13,609 nucleotides of DNA. Origin: Xanthobacteraceae bacterium (lineage in GTDB: Bacteria > Pseudomonadota > Alphaproteobacteria > Rhizobiales > Xanthobacteraceae). Below are positions 1 to 7,225 of the stretch, piece by piece. The DNA lies in contig JASHYD010000217.1 of NCBI GenBank assembly GCA_030043175.1, forward strand, positions 1 to 13,609. The letters run 5' to 3'. How positions within the stretch are numbered: the first letter of the stretch is position 1; the number at the start of each line of letters is the position of its first letter. The translations under genes were made by a program, and so were the position numbers. The notes under the pieces were generated by a model, which worked only from the letters and a program-made list of their open reading frames with translations, searched no databases and had not been told where the DNA came from.

Positions 1-228
1 AGGGGCGTCCAGTCGCTGGAATTCGATCCGGACTACCGCGGCAAACACTTACAGCTCGAGTTCACCGTCGACGACGAGGGCGTCTTCACCATGCCATGGA
101 AGGCGACAATAACTTACGCGGTCCCGTCAGGCCTTTGGGAGGAACATGTCTGCGCGGAAAGCCGGCTGGGGTACTTTTCCATTGGGAGGGAAGCAGCGGT
201 TCCGGTCGCCAATACGCCAGATTTCTGA
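1..228 (+). CDS. 3' end of an unrecognised protein (partial)
   Basis: Frame 1 is open from the window edge to a TGA at 226-228, giving the last 75 residues of a protein whose start lies outside. The segment has ordinary coding composition, with many acidic and aromatic residues: it begins RGVQSLEFDPDYRGK, has a Trp-containing middle (FTMPWKATITY) and ends VPVANTPDF. It has no signal peptide, membrane segment or cofactor motif that I can name. The absence of stops, the balanced amino-acid use and the natural-looking C-terminus support a real gene. I do not recognise the family and assign no function. A gap of about 520 bases separates it from the next gene, so it is probably the last gene of its transcription unit. 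Confidence 0.6.
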   Translation, partial: RGVQSLEFDPDYRGKHLQLEFTVDDEGVFTMPWKATITYAVPSGLWEEHVCAESRLGYFSIGREAAVPVANTPDF

Positions 229-749
229 GTGAGCGGTGACCATTCCGCTAGACCCCGGCAGGTTGAAGCCTCTCGTCGTCGCCCGCGAATCGAGCTGCAA
301 CCGGCCTGGCGATACCCCGGCCGGAAAATGCATCGAGACTGAAGGCGACGACGCACTTTTTTCAACTTTGGCCCAGGCATCGACATTACCGCCGACGCGG
401 CCGGAGCCGTGGTTGAGTGATGACGGCGGGAATGCGCAACTCGCCTGCGAGCGTTGCGTTGCGGCCGGCGGTATCTGAAACGTTTGATTGAGCCGGGGCA
501 TCGACGGGTGACACTAATTCCATCGACGGGGATGGCAAACCGCGACGCCTTGGACGGCACAATCTGCAAGTTCGTCTCCCGCACCGCCCGCTTGTCACGG
601 GACTTTATCTGCGTCACCCAAGTGTCGCATAGTGGTGGCAAATTCGATGTTCCAGCTTTTCGCTCCTGACGAAGCAGTTTATGTGAATACGAAAGCCACT
701 GTCCCGGAACCGATATCTCATGGATGTCTGCGGCAGGTAGAAGTAGCCG
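229..749. other. Gene-free interval with nothing identifiable
   Basis: These 521 bases lie between the partial gene and the NUDIX gene. Short open frames exist on both strands (for example 236-478 and 454-669, plus) but overlap one another in different frames. They have no ribosome binding site and no recognisable motif. I see no strong hairpin, repeat or RNA gene here. The promoter of the NUDIX gene is presumably in the last 100 bases, but no convincing -35/-10 pair stands out. Confidence 0.4.
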
Positions 750-1541
750 ATGAAGGAGCGTAAGGGCAAATCTCGCGTACCGATCCTCGCGGCCGGCGGA
801 ATTGTGCTGCGTAACGATGGCAGACCACAATTCGCGATCGTGCGATTGCGTAAACCGGACTCGTGGGGGCTCCCCAAGGGGAAGCTCGCCGCCGGGGAGC
901 ATGCCATGGCCGCAGCGCGCCGCGAGGTGTTGGAGGAAACTGGACACCGCGTGACGATTCATGAGTTCCTCGGCACGCTGGCTTACGAAGCGAGCCGGCG
1001 GCCAAAGGTCGTCCAGTTCTGGCGCATGCAGGCGGTTGGCGAGCCGATTGCCGATCTGATGCGCGACGTCACGGCGGTCGACTGGCTTGCGTTGGAGGAT
1101 GCCATCGACCGGCTCACCCATCTGCGCGAACGCGTGTTTCTCGAACAGGTCGGACCGATTGCACTCAAGTTGGCCGAGCGCTCCGCGCGCCACCCAGCTT
1201 CCAGGGCACAACCCGCCAACCACGGCGGCGTCCAGGGCGGGGCGTCGGCTCCTTGGCTGCGCACGATCGCATCGGGCGTGCCGCTCGCGCCCGTTGCCAA
1301 CGGCAATGCCGAGGAGGGCAGGGAGTGGGGCCGTCCAATCGAGCCGGACCTGGCTGAATGCAGCCCTTTCCCACCTCCGGACACTGATGTGTCGGCGCCG
1401 GATGTGCCGCCTGCGCAAATGGGAGAAGGCGAGGGGACCGAAACCGGCGCCGGCCAGCCTTTGATCGAAAAGACCTTGGTCAAAAAGACCTGGGGTTGGC
1501 TTCGCCATGCCGCCATGCTGCGCCGGCAACCGCTCGATTGA
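750..1541 (+). CDS. NUDIX hydrolase with a variable C-terminal tail
   Basis: This is a 263-residue NUDIX-superfamily pyrophosphohydrolase, a cytoplasmic enzyme class that cleaves nucleoside diphosphates linked to another group. The substrate cannot be read from sequence. The NUDIX fold spans about residues 10-145. The NUDIX box begins at G44 (GKLAAGE) and continues to REVLEETG at 58-65, so the GX5EX7REUXEEXG metal-binding pattern is complete. Only the last hydrophobic position of the consensus is His66. The stretch SWGLPKGKL before the box is typical of the diadenosine-polyphosphate/MutT-like branch. Residues from about 145 on form a Pro/Ala/Glu-rich, probably disordered tail ending in a basic Trp-containing segment (KKTWGWLRH). 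A TAG six bases upstream in frame makes ATG 750 the only reasonable start; the ribosome site is weak. Family assignment is firm; substrate is unknown. Confidence 0.92.
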   Translation: MKERKGKSRVPILAAGGIVLRNDGRPQFAIVRLRKPDSWGLPKGKLAAGEHAMAAARREVLEETGHRVTIHEFLGTLAYEASRRPKVVQFWRMQAVGEPIADLMRDVTAVDWLALEDAIDRLTHLRERVFLEQVGPIALKLAERSARHPASRAQPANHGGVQGGASAPWLRTIASGVPLAPVANGNAEEGREWGRPIEPDLAECSPFPPPDTDVSAPDVPPAQMGEGEGTETGAGQPLIEKTLVKKTWGWLRHAAMLRRQPLD

Positions 1542-1609
1542 GACCCCTCCCCGGCCAGCGCGAGGGAATGCTGCGGGTGCAGCGGGTGGGGTTTTCACCT
1601 AGACGCATG

Positions 1610-1689
1610 TATTATGCTGCGCCGCGGCATCCCCTGTTCGCGGCCACCAAGTGATTTGGTGGGGCAGCGCAACCGATTATTCACGCTGC
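1610..1689 (+). other. Candidate structured RNA: -10-like box followed by three consecutive hairpins
   Basis: Three perfect inverted repeats follow each other almost without gaps. Stem 1 is GCCGCG 1621-1626 with CGCGGC 1639-1644. Stem 2 is CCACCAA 1644-1650 with TTGGTGG 1656-1662. Stem 3 is GCAGCG 1664-1669 with CGCTGC 1684-1689. A TATTAT hexamer at 1610-1615 would place a transcription start near 1621, at the foot of the first stem. No good -35 hexamer is visible and no U-run follows the third stem. The element could be a small RNA, a long 5' leader for the gene at 1910, or a chance cluster in GC-rich DNA. I do not match it to a known RNA family. Confidence 0.3.
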
Positions 1690-1846
1690 GTTCAACAAAT
1701 TTCTGCCAAATTGGCTGGGCTGGTTAGGTGAGGTCGTGTAGATTCCGGCGGGTGTGTCGGTCTTCTGCACATACCTTAAGGGGGCGCACGGCGGCTTGGG
1801 GGCATCCGAGATATTCCGTACCGGCGCGTGGATGGATAGACTTGGT

Positions 1847-1852
1847 TTGACA
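1847..1852 (+). promoter_or_regulatory. Possible -35 box (TTGACA) upstream of the small exported protein
   Basis: A perfect TTGACA lies 57 bases before the ATG at 1910. The positions 16-18 bases downstream (around 1869-1875) do not show a good -10 hexamer, so this is only half a sigma-70-type promoter. It is the best candidate in this gap close to the gene. Confidence 0.3.
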
Positions 1853-1909
1853 AAAACCTAGGTGAAATCGAACGATCGCGACGCGATCCGTCCTGAACGA
1901 GGTAAGAAC

Positions 1910-2236
1910 ATGAAGTCAACGATGACCGCTATCGCCGCCGCAGGTGTGCTCGCGCTTGCCGCGGTCTCCGCTCCCAATGACGCCTACGCGGGCTGCCGCG
2001 GCTGCGGGCTTGGGTTCGGCATTCTTGGTGGCCTTGCGGCCGGTGCCATCATCGGCGGCGCGATTGCGAACTCGGCCTATCCGGCCTATGCGATTCAGCC
2101 CGGCTACGTGGCCTATCCCGCCTACGCAGGGCCCGTTCCGGTCGGATGCCCGGGCGGCTATTGGGCGCGTCGGCCGTTGCTCGACCAGTGGGGCAATGTC
2201 GTCGGCTACTCGCGTCCGCGGTTCTTCTGCCCGTAA
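1910..2236 (+). CDS. Small exported glycine-zipper protein
   Basis: This predicted 108-residue protein starts with a clear Sec signal peptide: basic start, hydrophobic core at 7-19, and likely cleavage after AYA at 25-27. The mature chain opens with GCRGCG and then a glycine zipper with G37, G41, G45 and G49 spaced by three residues, a pattern of membrane-associating or self-assembling helices. A Tyr/Pro/Ala-rich stretch follows (residues 56-77), then a C-terminal part with QWGNVVGYSR. There are four cysteines (29, 32, 80, 107), which could form disulphides in the periplasm. I chose ATG 1910 because GAGGT at 1899-1903 sits six bases before it and the signal peptide then starts at residue 1; an in-frame GTG at 1862 would add 16 charged residues before the signal. 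Similar short exported proteins are common in Rhizobiales but have no assigned function. A strong terminator follows, so it is probably monocistronic. Confidence 0.8.
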   Translation: MKSTMTAIAAAGVLALAAVSAPNDAYAGCRGCGLGFGILGGLAAGAIIGGAIANSAYPAYAIQPGYVAYPAYAGPVPVGCPGGYWARRPLLDQWGNVVGYSRPRFFCP

Positions 2237-2272
2237 CAGCTGACACCACAAAGCCTAAATTCGCAAAGCAAC

Positions 2273-2306
2273 ACCGGCCGGTTTGCCATGACCGGCCGGT
2301 TTTTTG
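2273..2306 (+). terminator. Rho-independent terminator
   Basis: ACCGGCCGGT at 2273-2282 pairs perfectly with the same palindromic 10-mer at 2291-2300 across an 8-base loop, and a run of T follows directly to 2305. It lies 37 bases after the stop codon of the small exported protein. Each arm is self-complementary, but the T-run makes the terminator reading clear. Confidence 0.9.
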
Positions 2307-2584
2307 CACTCTCGAGCGGATCGCGGCATTTTGATCAGCGTTAGCATTTGTCACAGCGGCGCACCGGAATCGGCCATGGTTTCCGCAAAGTTCGCCTCGA
2401 CTTTAAACAGGCGTGACAAGCCCATCCAGCCCTGACAAGAGCGTGGCATCCCACTCCCTACCCTCCCTCGCAAGCGTGGAAGAGCAGAGAGGGGCAGCGC
2501 CCAAGGTGGGGCGGGCGCGATTGCTGCACGTCTCGCGTGGTGCGGCATTCACCGCCAGGCAGCACCACGTTCACATGACGCGCG

Positions 2585-2590
2585 GGAGGT
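2585..2590 (+). promoter_or_regulatory. Strong ribosome binding site (GGAGGT)
   Basis: The hexamer GGAGGT ends four bases before ATG 2595. It is the best Shine-Dalgarno match in the window and fixes the start of the downstream exported protein, suggesting high translation. The rest of the 2307-2584 interval holds no gene or strong hairpin that I can see. Confidence 0.75.
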
Positions 2591-2594
2591 AGCT

Positions 2595-4010
2595 ATGAAA
2601 GATAACAGAGTTGCAATTGGCGTAATCGTGTTGGCCTCGGTGGTGGCCCTCGCGAGTCCCTTGACCGCGCACGCTCGCGGCTTTGGGGGTGGGGGCGGCC
2701 ATTTCGGTGGCGGCGGACACTTCGGCGGTGGCGGCATGCACCTCGGCGGTGGCGGAATGCACCTCGGCGGTGGCGGAATGCATCTGGGCGGCGGCGGCAT
2801 GCGTCTCGGCGGCGGTCGCATCGGGGGCGGTGCGGGCACCCGGCCCGGCGGGCTTTCTTCGAGCAGATTATCGCGCGGCCCGGGCCGTGGTGTGCAGACC
2901 GGGCTCGGGGGCCGCGAGTTGCAGGGCGGCCGCTCTTTTGCGAACACGCACGGCTTATCGCGGGGGCGCGGGATGCTCGCGACACGCGTTGCACCGGGGT
3001 TTTCGACGCGGACCTTCGCTCGCGAGGCGTTCGGGCGTAACGGCTTCGGGCGCTTCCACCGTTTCGGTGTATTCGGCTGGTTCGGTCCGGTGTTCTGGCC
3101 ATACGCCTACAACGATATCTATTGCGATATTTTCTGGGGCTATTGGGGTTACGGCTGCGCCGATCCTTATTGGAGCCTCGCCTACGGCAACCCGTTCTGG
3201 GACTATGGCTACGGCGATATCTATGGCGGGCTGTTCTCCCCGTTCGGCTTCGACGACCTCGCCGCGTACATGCCGAGCGGTCCAAGCGATGGGCGTCGCG
3301 CGCGGTCTACCGTTGCATCGTCGTCGCAGATTGCTGCCCAGATGTGCGGCGACGACACCAAAGAAGTTGCCGGCTGGCCGATCGATCGCATCCAGCAACT
3401 GGTGTCCCCTGATGAGCAGCAACGCATGGCGCTCGACGAGCTTGCTGACGCCTCGATGAAAGCGGCCCAGACCATCAAGACCGCGTGCCCGACATCGGCG
3501 GTTTTCACGCCGACAGGGCGGCTCGCGGCTATGCAACAGCGGATCGAAGCTATGGAACAGGCGGTCGATGAGGTACGAGGGCCGCTCGATATGTTCTATG
3601 GCGATCTGACGGACGAGCAAAAGGCGAAGCTCAACGCGGCAAATCAGGAGACGGCGCAGCGGAATGCGCGTCCTCAGGGACTGACCCAAAGCTGCACCAA
3701 AAACACCGCGACCGACTGGCCGGAGGCTCGGATCGAAGCCGCGGTGCGGCCAAACGAGGAGCAACTGGGCAAGCTCAAGGCTCTGCAGGATGCGGCGACG
3801 CAGGCAGCCGAGCAGCTTGCAGCCTCCTGCCCATCCGAGATGCCGGCCACCCCGCCGGCCCGGCTCGCCGCCGTCTCAAAGCGGCTCGACGTGATGCTTG
3901 GGGCCGTGAAAAGCGTGCGCGGCGCGCTCGACGACTTCTACGGCGATCTCAGCGATGAGCAGAAGGCGCAGTTCAACAGGATCGGGCAATCGCGCAGCGC
4001 GGAACGCTAG
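2595..4010 (+). CDS. Exported Gly-rich protein with two Spy/CpxP-like (LTXXQ) repeats
   Basis: The 471-residue product carries a signal peptide (residues 1-27, cleavage after AHA). A Gly-rich region follows (29-75), including four copies of GGGGMHL or GGGGMRL. A basic linker runs to about 150, and an aromatic-rich segment at about 150-215 has many Trp, Tyr and Phe (for example FGWFGPVFW). The C-terminal half holds two homologous helical repeats, about 246-345 and 360-462. Each starts with a Cys (QMCGDD, TQSCTKN), then a W-P motif, and each ends in the same signature (FYGDLTDEQK, FYGDLSDEQK). This LTXXQ-type signature is that of the Spy/CpxP family of periplasmic chaperones and stress sensors. 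The protein should therefore be periplasmic or surface-attached and could bind unfolded proteins or metals. The His/Met repeat hints at metal contact, but that is inference. It has its own ribosome site and terminator. Confidence 0.87.
   Translation: MKDNRVAIGVIVLASVVALASPLTAHARGFGGGGGHFGGGGHFGGGGMHLGGGGMHLGGGGMHLGGGGMRLGGGRIGGGAGTRPGGLSSSRLSRGPGRGVQTGLGGRELQGGRSFANTHGLSRGRGMLATRVAPGFSTRTFAREAFGRNGFGRFHRFGVFGWFGPVFWPYAYNDIYCDIFWGYWGYGCADPYWSLAYGNPFWDYGYGDIYGGLFSPFGFDDLAAYMPSGPSDGRRARSTVASSSQIAAQMCGDDTKEVAGWPIDRIQQLVSPDEQQRMALDELADASMKAAQTIKTACPTSAVFTPTGRLAAMQQRIEAMEQAVDEVRGPLDMFYGDLTDEQKAKLNAANQETAQRNARPQGLTQSCTKNTATDWPEARIEAAVRPNEEQLGKLKALQDAATQAAEQLAASCPSEMPATPPARLAAVSKRLDVMLGAVKSVRGALDDFYGDLSDEQKAQFNRIGQSRSAER
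2724..2807 (+). repeat. Four tandem 21-bp coding repeats (GGGGMHL)
   Basis: Four consecutive 21-base units encode residues 44-71 of the LTXXQ-repeat protein: GGGGMHL three times, then GGGGMRL. Two shorter GGGGHF-like units (18 bases) precede them. The units are nearly identical at DNA level, so copy number may vary between strains by slippage without changing the frame. Confidence 0.85.
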
Positions 4011-4049
4011 GAAGCAGCTTAAGTCAAGTTTGAACGCACTCGAGCCTCG

Positions 4050-4080
4050 TCGGCCGGCCCCAGCGCCGGCCGATCTTTCT
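4050..4080 (+). terminator. Rho-independent terminator of the LTXXQ-repeat gene
   Basis: TCGGCCGGC at 4050-4058 pairs perfectly with GCCGGCCGA at 4065-4073 across a six-base loop, followed by the T-rich TCTTTCT. It lies 40 bases after the stop codon at 4010 and shields the convergent gene. Confidence 0.8.
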
Positions 4081-4113
4081 GCAGCTGCGGCCCGCGCGGC
4101 GAAATCCCGTGAC

Positions 4114-4152
4114 CGCGATAGCCGCTCGGGGACGTCGCTGCGCTCTATCGCG
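4114..4152 (-). other. Inverted repeat just past the transglycosylase stop codon
   Basis: CGCGATAG (4114-4121) and CTATCGCG (4145-4152) form an 8-bp perfect stem with a 23-base loop, starting eight bases beyond the minus-strand stop at 4160. It could help to end transcription of the transglycosylase gene, but no T-run follows on that strand, so the role is uncertain. Confidence 0.3.
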
Positions 4153-4159
4153 CTGTCGC

Positions 4160-5464
4160 TCACCGCACCGCGGCGGCGGCCGGGTGAGCGCGCATGTGGG
4201 CAAGCACCGCGGATGTCGGCCAGCAGTCGAGCTTGAGGCCGTTGGCCTTCTGGTAGGCGCCGAGGGCCGCGCGGGTTTTCATGCCGGCCTTGCCGTCGAT
4301 CTTGTCCTCATAGAGCCCGCGCGCCGTCAAATCTTTCTGCATTGCCTCTACGTCGGCAGTGTGCATCTGCGCGCCTTTACTCCACGGCGTCTCAAAAGGC
4401 CGGGCGTCGCCGATACGGTCGCTGACATGGCCGACGAACAGTGCGTACAGATCGGAAAAATTATAGTCCTTGATGACGAAATAGTTTTTCGTCGTCAGAA
4501 ACGCCGGGCCGTAAATTCCTTCGGGCTGCAGGACAGAGGCGGTCTCGGCAAGCTCGTCAGCACGCAGCCGCCGCCCGTAGGCAGGAATAAAGCCTGCCTT
4601 CAGCCAATCGCCGATCGGCCGCACCACCTCGGGCACACCCTGCGTGCAATCAAAGCTCTCCGGAGCGTGCACCTCGTAGGCCCAATGCTCGCCGGGTTGC
4701 CAGCCTTTGTCGGCCAGCTGCTTGGCGGCCGAAGCCAGCGCGTCCGGCACCGAATGCCAGATGTCGGGGCGACCGTCGCCGTCGAAGTTGACGGCATATT
4801 TGTAGAACTCCGATGGAAGGAACTGGGTGAGTCCCATCGCGCCTCCCCAGGAGCTGCGCAAATCCGCAGGCCGGACGCCGTCCTCCAGCATCTTTAGGGC
4901 GAGCAGGAATTCCTGCCGGAACATGTCCTTGCGCTTGCCCGCATAGGCTTGCGTCGCCAACACCTGAATGGCGCTCTGCCCCGAACTGTGGGTGCTGAAA
5001 TCGCTTTCCCGGCCCCAGATCGCAAGCACGACGTCGCCGGGCACGCCGAATCGGTGTTCGATGTGTTCAAGTACGGGGCGGTATTGTTCCCGCAGCTTGG
5101 TCCCTTTTGCGGCGAGTCGGGAAATCGTCGCTTCTTTGAGGTAGTCGGCAGGCGTTCGAACGAATTCGGGTTGGCCGGGCTGCGGCGACTCCGGCCGGCC
5201 CTGGATGGCGAGGTCAGGCAGCGAAAAATCCGGCTCCAGTCCGCGTGTCGCGGCCTCAAAGGTCGCGCGCGATACTCCCATCGCCTGCGCCTCCGGCCAT
5301 AGCGAGGCGAGCCATCGTGTGAACGCGGCGTCGGCGGCGAAGCTAGGGGTCGCATTGGCTAAGGGCAGCGTCGAGACCAGAGTGAATAGAGACAGAACAA
5401 ACAGGACTGCCGTCAACTTCGGCGGGGCGGGGCGGAATTTACACAAGCTGATATGTACCTTCAT
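4160..5464 (-). CDS. Lytic murein transglycosylase (MltB type) with peptidoglycan-binding domain
   Basis: The 434-residue enzyme cleaves the MurNAc-GlcNAc bond of peptidoglycan with formation of a 1,6-anhydro product, in the periplasm. A signal peptide or membrane anchor occupies residues 1-38 (hydrophobic 17-35, ending LPLANA). The SLT-type catalytic domain spans about 43-350. The catalytic glutamate is E153 in AIWGRESDF, followed by GGAMGLTQFLPSEFY at 207-221 and the FDGDGRPDIW signature around 227-236. A peptidoglycan_binding_1 domain closes the protein (about 368-428; VEAMQKDLTARGLYEDKIDG). The length matches the longer alphaproteobacterial MltB-like enzymes. I start at ATG 5464 because AGAGGT lies four bases before it and the signal peptide begins there; an upstream in-frame ATG at 5518 lacks a ribosome site. 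There is no lipobox, so it is probably soluble or anchored by the uncleaved signal. Confidence 0.93.
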   Translation of the reverse strand: MKVHISLCKFRPAPPKLTAVLFVLSLFTLVSTLPLANATPSFAADAAFTRWLASLWPEAQAMGVSRATFEAATRGLEPDFSLPDLAIQGRPESPQPGQPEFVRTPADYLKEATISRLAAKGTKLREQYRPVLEHIEHRFGVPGDVVLAIWGRESDFSTHSSGQSAIQVLATQAYAGKRKDMFRQEFLLALKMLEDGVRPADLRSSWGGAMGLTQFLPSEFYKYAVNFDGDGRPDIWHSVPDALASAAKQLADKGWQPGEHWAYEVHAPESFDCTQGVPEVVRPIGDWLKAGFIPAYGRRLRADELAETASVLQPEGIYGPAFLTTKNYFVIKDYNFSDLYALFVGHVSDRIGDARPFETPWSKGAQMHTADVEAMQKDLTARGLYEDKIDGKAGMKTRAALGAYQKANGLKLDCWPTSAVLAHMRAHPAAAAVR

Positions 5465-5823
5465 AGCACCTCTTCGCATCGCCCCAACTTCTACGAGCTC
5501 GGGCGAATCGACAGCCAAAGGGTGCCGGCGGACAATTCCCCGAGAACGCGCGCTTGACCCCGTGTGTCGCGAAAATTTCCAGCAATGTCAATCCCCTGCG
5601 CGGTTTTGATGCGTTCCATAAGGGGCGCGATTGTGCTTTAAAACCTAGGCCTGCCCGTGAACACCGAATCTGCTCCAAGTTTGCAGCCTGTTCGCGCTCG
5701 CGAATGTTACGTCATTGTGATGATGATAGGCCCTGATATCGTTTGAACGAAGTTCTCTGGTAGTGGGCAAAGCGCCCGGAGGGCTCACACATGGCAAGCT
5801 CCCCTAACCGCGCGCCATGTGCT
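5465..5823. other. Intergenic region between aroQ and the transglycosylase
   Basis: This 359-base interval holds the presumed minus-strand promoter of the transglycosylase gene. Short overlapping frames exist (5439-5678 minus, 5554-5736 plus) with no motif or ribosome site. No convincing -35/-10 pair could be assigned. The only structure I can point to is the inverted repeat at 5788-5821. Confidence 0.35.
5788..5821 (-). other. Inverted repeat immediately after aroQ
   Basis: CACATGGC (5788-5795) pairs perfectly with GCCATGTG (5814-5821) over an 18-base loop, directly beyond the aroQ stop codon (5824-5826). It has no following T-run on the minus strand, so it is at best a weak or rho-assisted terminator. 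Confidence 0.35.
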
Positions 5824-6288
5824 TTAAGATTTCTGCGCCGCGCCCTTTCGCGCCGCCAGCAGGTCCGCCATAGCATCGACCGCCAACGGATAGCCGTTCA
5901 CGCCGAGGCCGCAGATGAGCGCCGTGGCCGCGAAGGTCACGTAGGAGTGGTGGCGGAACGCCTCGCGGTTATGCGGATTCGAAATATGCAGCTCGATGAT
6001 TGGCTGTTTGACCATCTTGAGCGCGTCGAGGATCGCGATCGAAGTATGCGTGAAGGCAGCTGGGTTGATGATGATACCGTCGGCGCCGTCGATCGCGCCG
6101 TGGATCCACGTGATTAGCTGCGCTTCGCTGTTCGACTGATGGAATGCGATCGTAAGGCCACGTTTCTCTGCGCGCAGCCGGCACAACTGTTCAACCTCCG
6201 CGAGTGTCGTTGAGCCGTAGATGTGCGGTTCTCGGGTGCCGAGCAGATTGAGGTTGGGACCATTCAAGATCAGGATGGGCTTGCTCAC
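5824..6288 (-). CDS. aroQ: Type II 3-dehydroquinate dehydratase
   Basis: This 154-residue cytoplasmic enzyme dehydrates 3-dehydroquinate to 3-dehydroshikimate, in the shikimate pathway or in quinate breakdown. All hallmark residues are present and fall at the numbers used for the Mycobacterium tuberculosis enzyme: R19 and catalytic Y24 in GTREPHIYG, N75 in IINPAAFTHTS, H81, E99 and H101 in ELHISN, and R112 in REAFRHHS. The N-terminal ILNGPNLNLLG is canonical. The HQSNSEAQL segment at 50-58 resembles the QSDSEAQL form seen in actinobacterial enzymes rather than the QSNHEGEL form common in proteobacteria. The start is a GTG with GAGG about seven bases upstream. It is not followed by accB/accC, the usual neighbours of the biosynthetic aroQ in many proteobacteria, so it may be a second copy with a separate role. 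That last point is inference. Confidence 0.95.
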   Translation of the reverse strand: MSKPILILNGPNLNLLGTREPHIYGSTTLAEVEQLCRLRAEKRGLTIAFHQSNSEAQLITWIHGAIDGADGIIINPAAFTHTSIAILDALKMVKQPIIELHISNPHNREAFRHHSYVTFAATALICGLGVNGYPLAVDAMADLLAARKGAAQKS

Positions 6289-7225
6289 GGGAGCCTCGTT
6301 TCGAAGGCGCTGGCGCAGCGTAAGACGTGGGACGTTTTATCCGCCGGCCAACGCTTCGAGGCGAACCTATAGCCGATCCCGCTCAGACTGAAACATGACT
6401 TCGGGCGTCGCCCCGTTCGACCCGCGGGCGCAGATGCGCGCAAGGCGGCACTCTCTCCCGATGGCCTGAACCCCGCGCCGGAACCCGCCGAAGCGAAATC
6501 TAGCGCGGCGAGTGCGGGTTGCGGTTCAGCGCAACCGGATTCGTGAGCGGGGTGGGTGGCGCGCCGCCGCCTCAAGGCGCGCCGACCATGCCACGATTGG
6601 TGAGCGCGAAGCGTCCCTTGAGCTTGGCGACCTGCCTCGCCAGCGTCGCCGCCGATCGGAATTTTTCCCTGGGGCGGACCGCACCAGGGCCCTTGCGGAT
6701 GTTATCGAACTTTACGGCGATTGGCGGTTTCCGAGGCCGTCGCCGCCGACGCTCGCGGTCGAGATCACGTTGCGAAAGCCTTGCGAAACTTCTTTCTGCA
6801 CAAGCCAGCCTTCAATCGACGAGCGCTAGGCCAGGAAGGTCGTAGACGCTGACCTTGCGGCATGTGTCAGTCAGGATGTGCAGCTCGGCACCCCGGCCAA
6901 ACACGCACGTTCGTGACGGAATCTCGCTCCCGCCCGCATCAGGCGGTACGTCCGGATGACGACGAGTCTATCGCCGTCAAGAACGCCACAACCAGTCGCT
7001 GTCACGCGTCGACATCGCCGCCATAAAGGGCTACACGGGTTCTGGCCACCGCTAGCGCGCGGGCGCCTTGCACCTGGTTGCGCCAAGCCGCGAGCATGCC
7101 ATCGCGCATACGTTCGTCGTCCGCGTGGACCACAGTGCGATGACTTCACCGCGCCGGCCGTCCGATGCACACACGAGCACGTCACGTTCGTTCTTGCAAA
7201 ATACTGCAGCGACGAAGTGCTGAAC
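6289..7225. other. Gene-poor stretch, possibly with decayed coding sequence
   Basis: No complete gene with a ribosome site and natural composition could be found in these 937 bases. On the minus strand several short pieces in different frames have coding-like composition: about 7080-7200 (ERDVLVCASDGRRGEVIAL), continuing after a frame change in RMRDGMLAAWRNQVQGARAL to a stop near 6993. Another piece ends LHILTDTCRKVSVYD near 6840, and another ends ALTNRGMVGAP with its stop at 6572-6574. They could be remnants of one or more genes broken by frameshifts and stops, but I recognise none of them, and GC-rich DNA can give such pieces by chance. The upstream control of aroQ must lie near 6289-6400. 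Confidence 0.3.

Noticed and set aside
114..1598. Long minus-strand open frame of 494 codons opposite the NUDIX gene
   Set aside because: The NUDIX gene on the plus strand has a complete catalytic motif; the minus frame is Arg/Pro-rich, has no domain and is a GC-rich antisense shadow.
1862..1909. GTG start giving a 16-residue longer small exported protein
   Set aside because: It would place charged residues before the signal peptide and has no ribosome site, while ATG 1910 has GAGGT at correct spacing.
2724..2807. Repeat array that might be taken for CRISPR
   Set aside because: The units are contiguous 21-mers inside a coding frame, without spacers.
2593..3285. Minus-strand Arg-rich frame and nearby Pro-rich frames opposite the LTXXQ-repeat gene
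   Set aside because: Their Arg/His or Pro runs are the antisense of the Gly-rich repeat; signal peptide, ribosome site and domains are all on the plus strand.
4109..4897. Plus-strand frame of 262 codons opposite the transglycosylase
   Set aside because: The minus strand carries the catalytic Glu motif and the peptidoglycan-binding domain; the plus frame has no ribosome site or motif.
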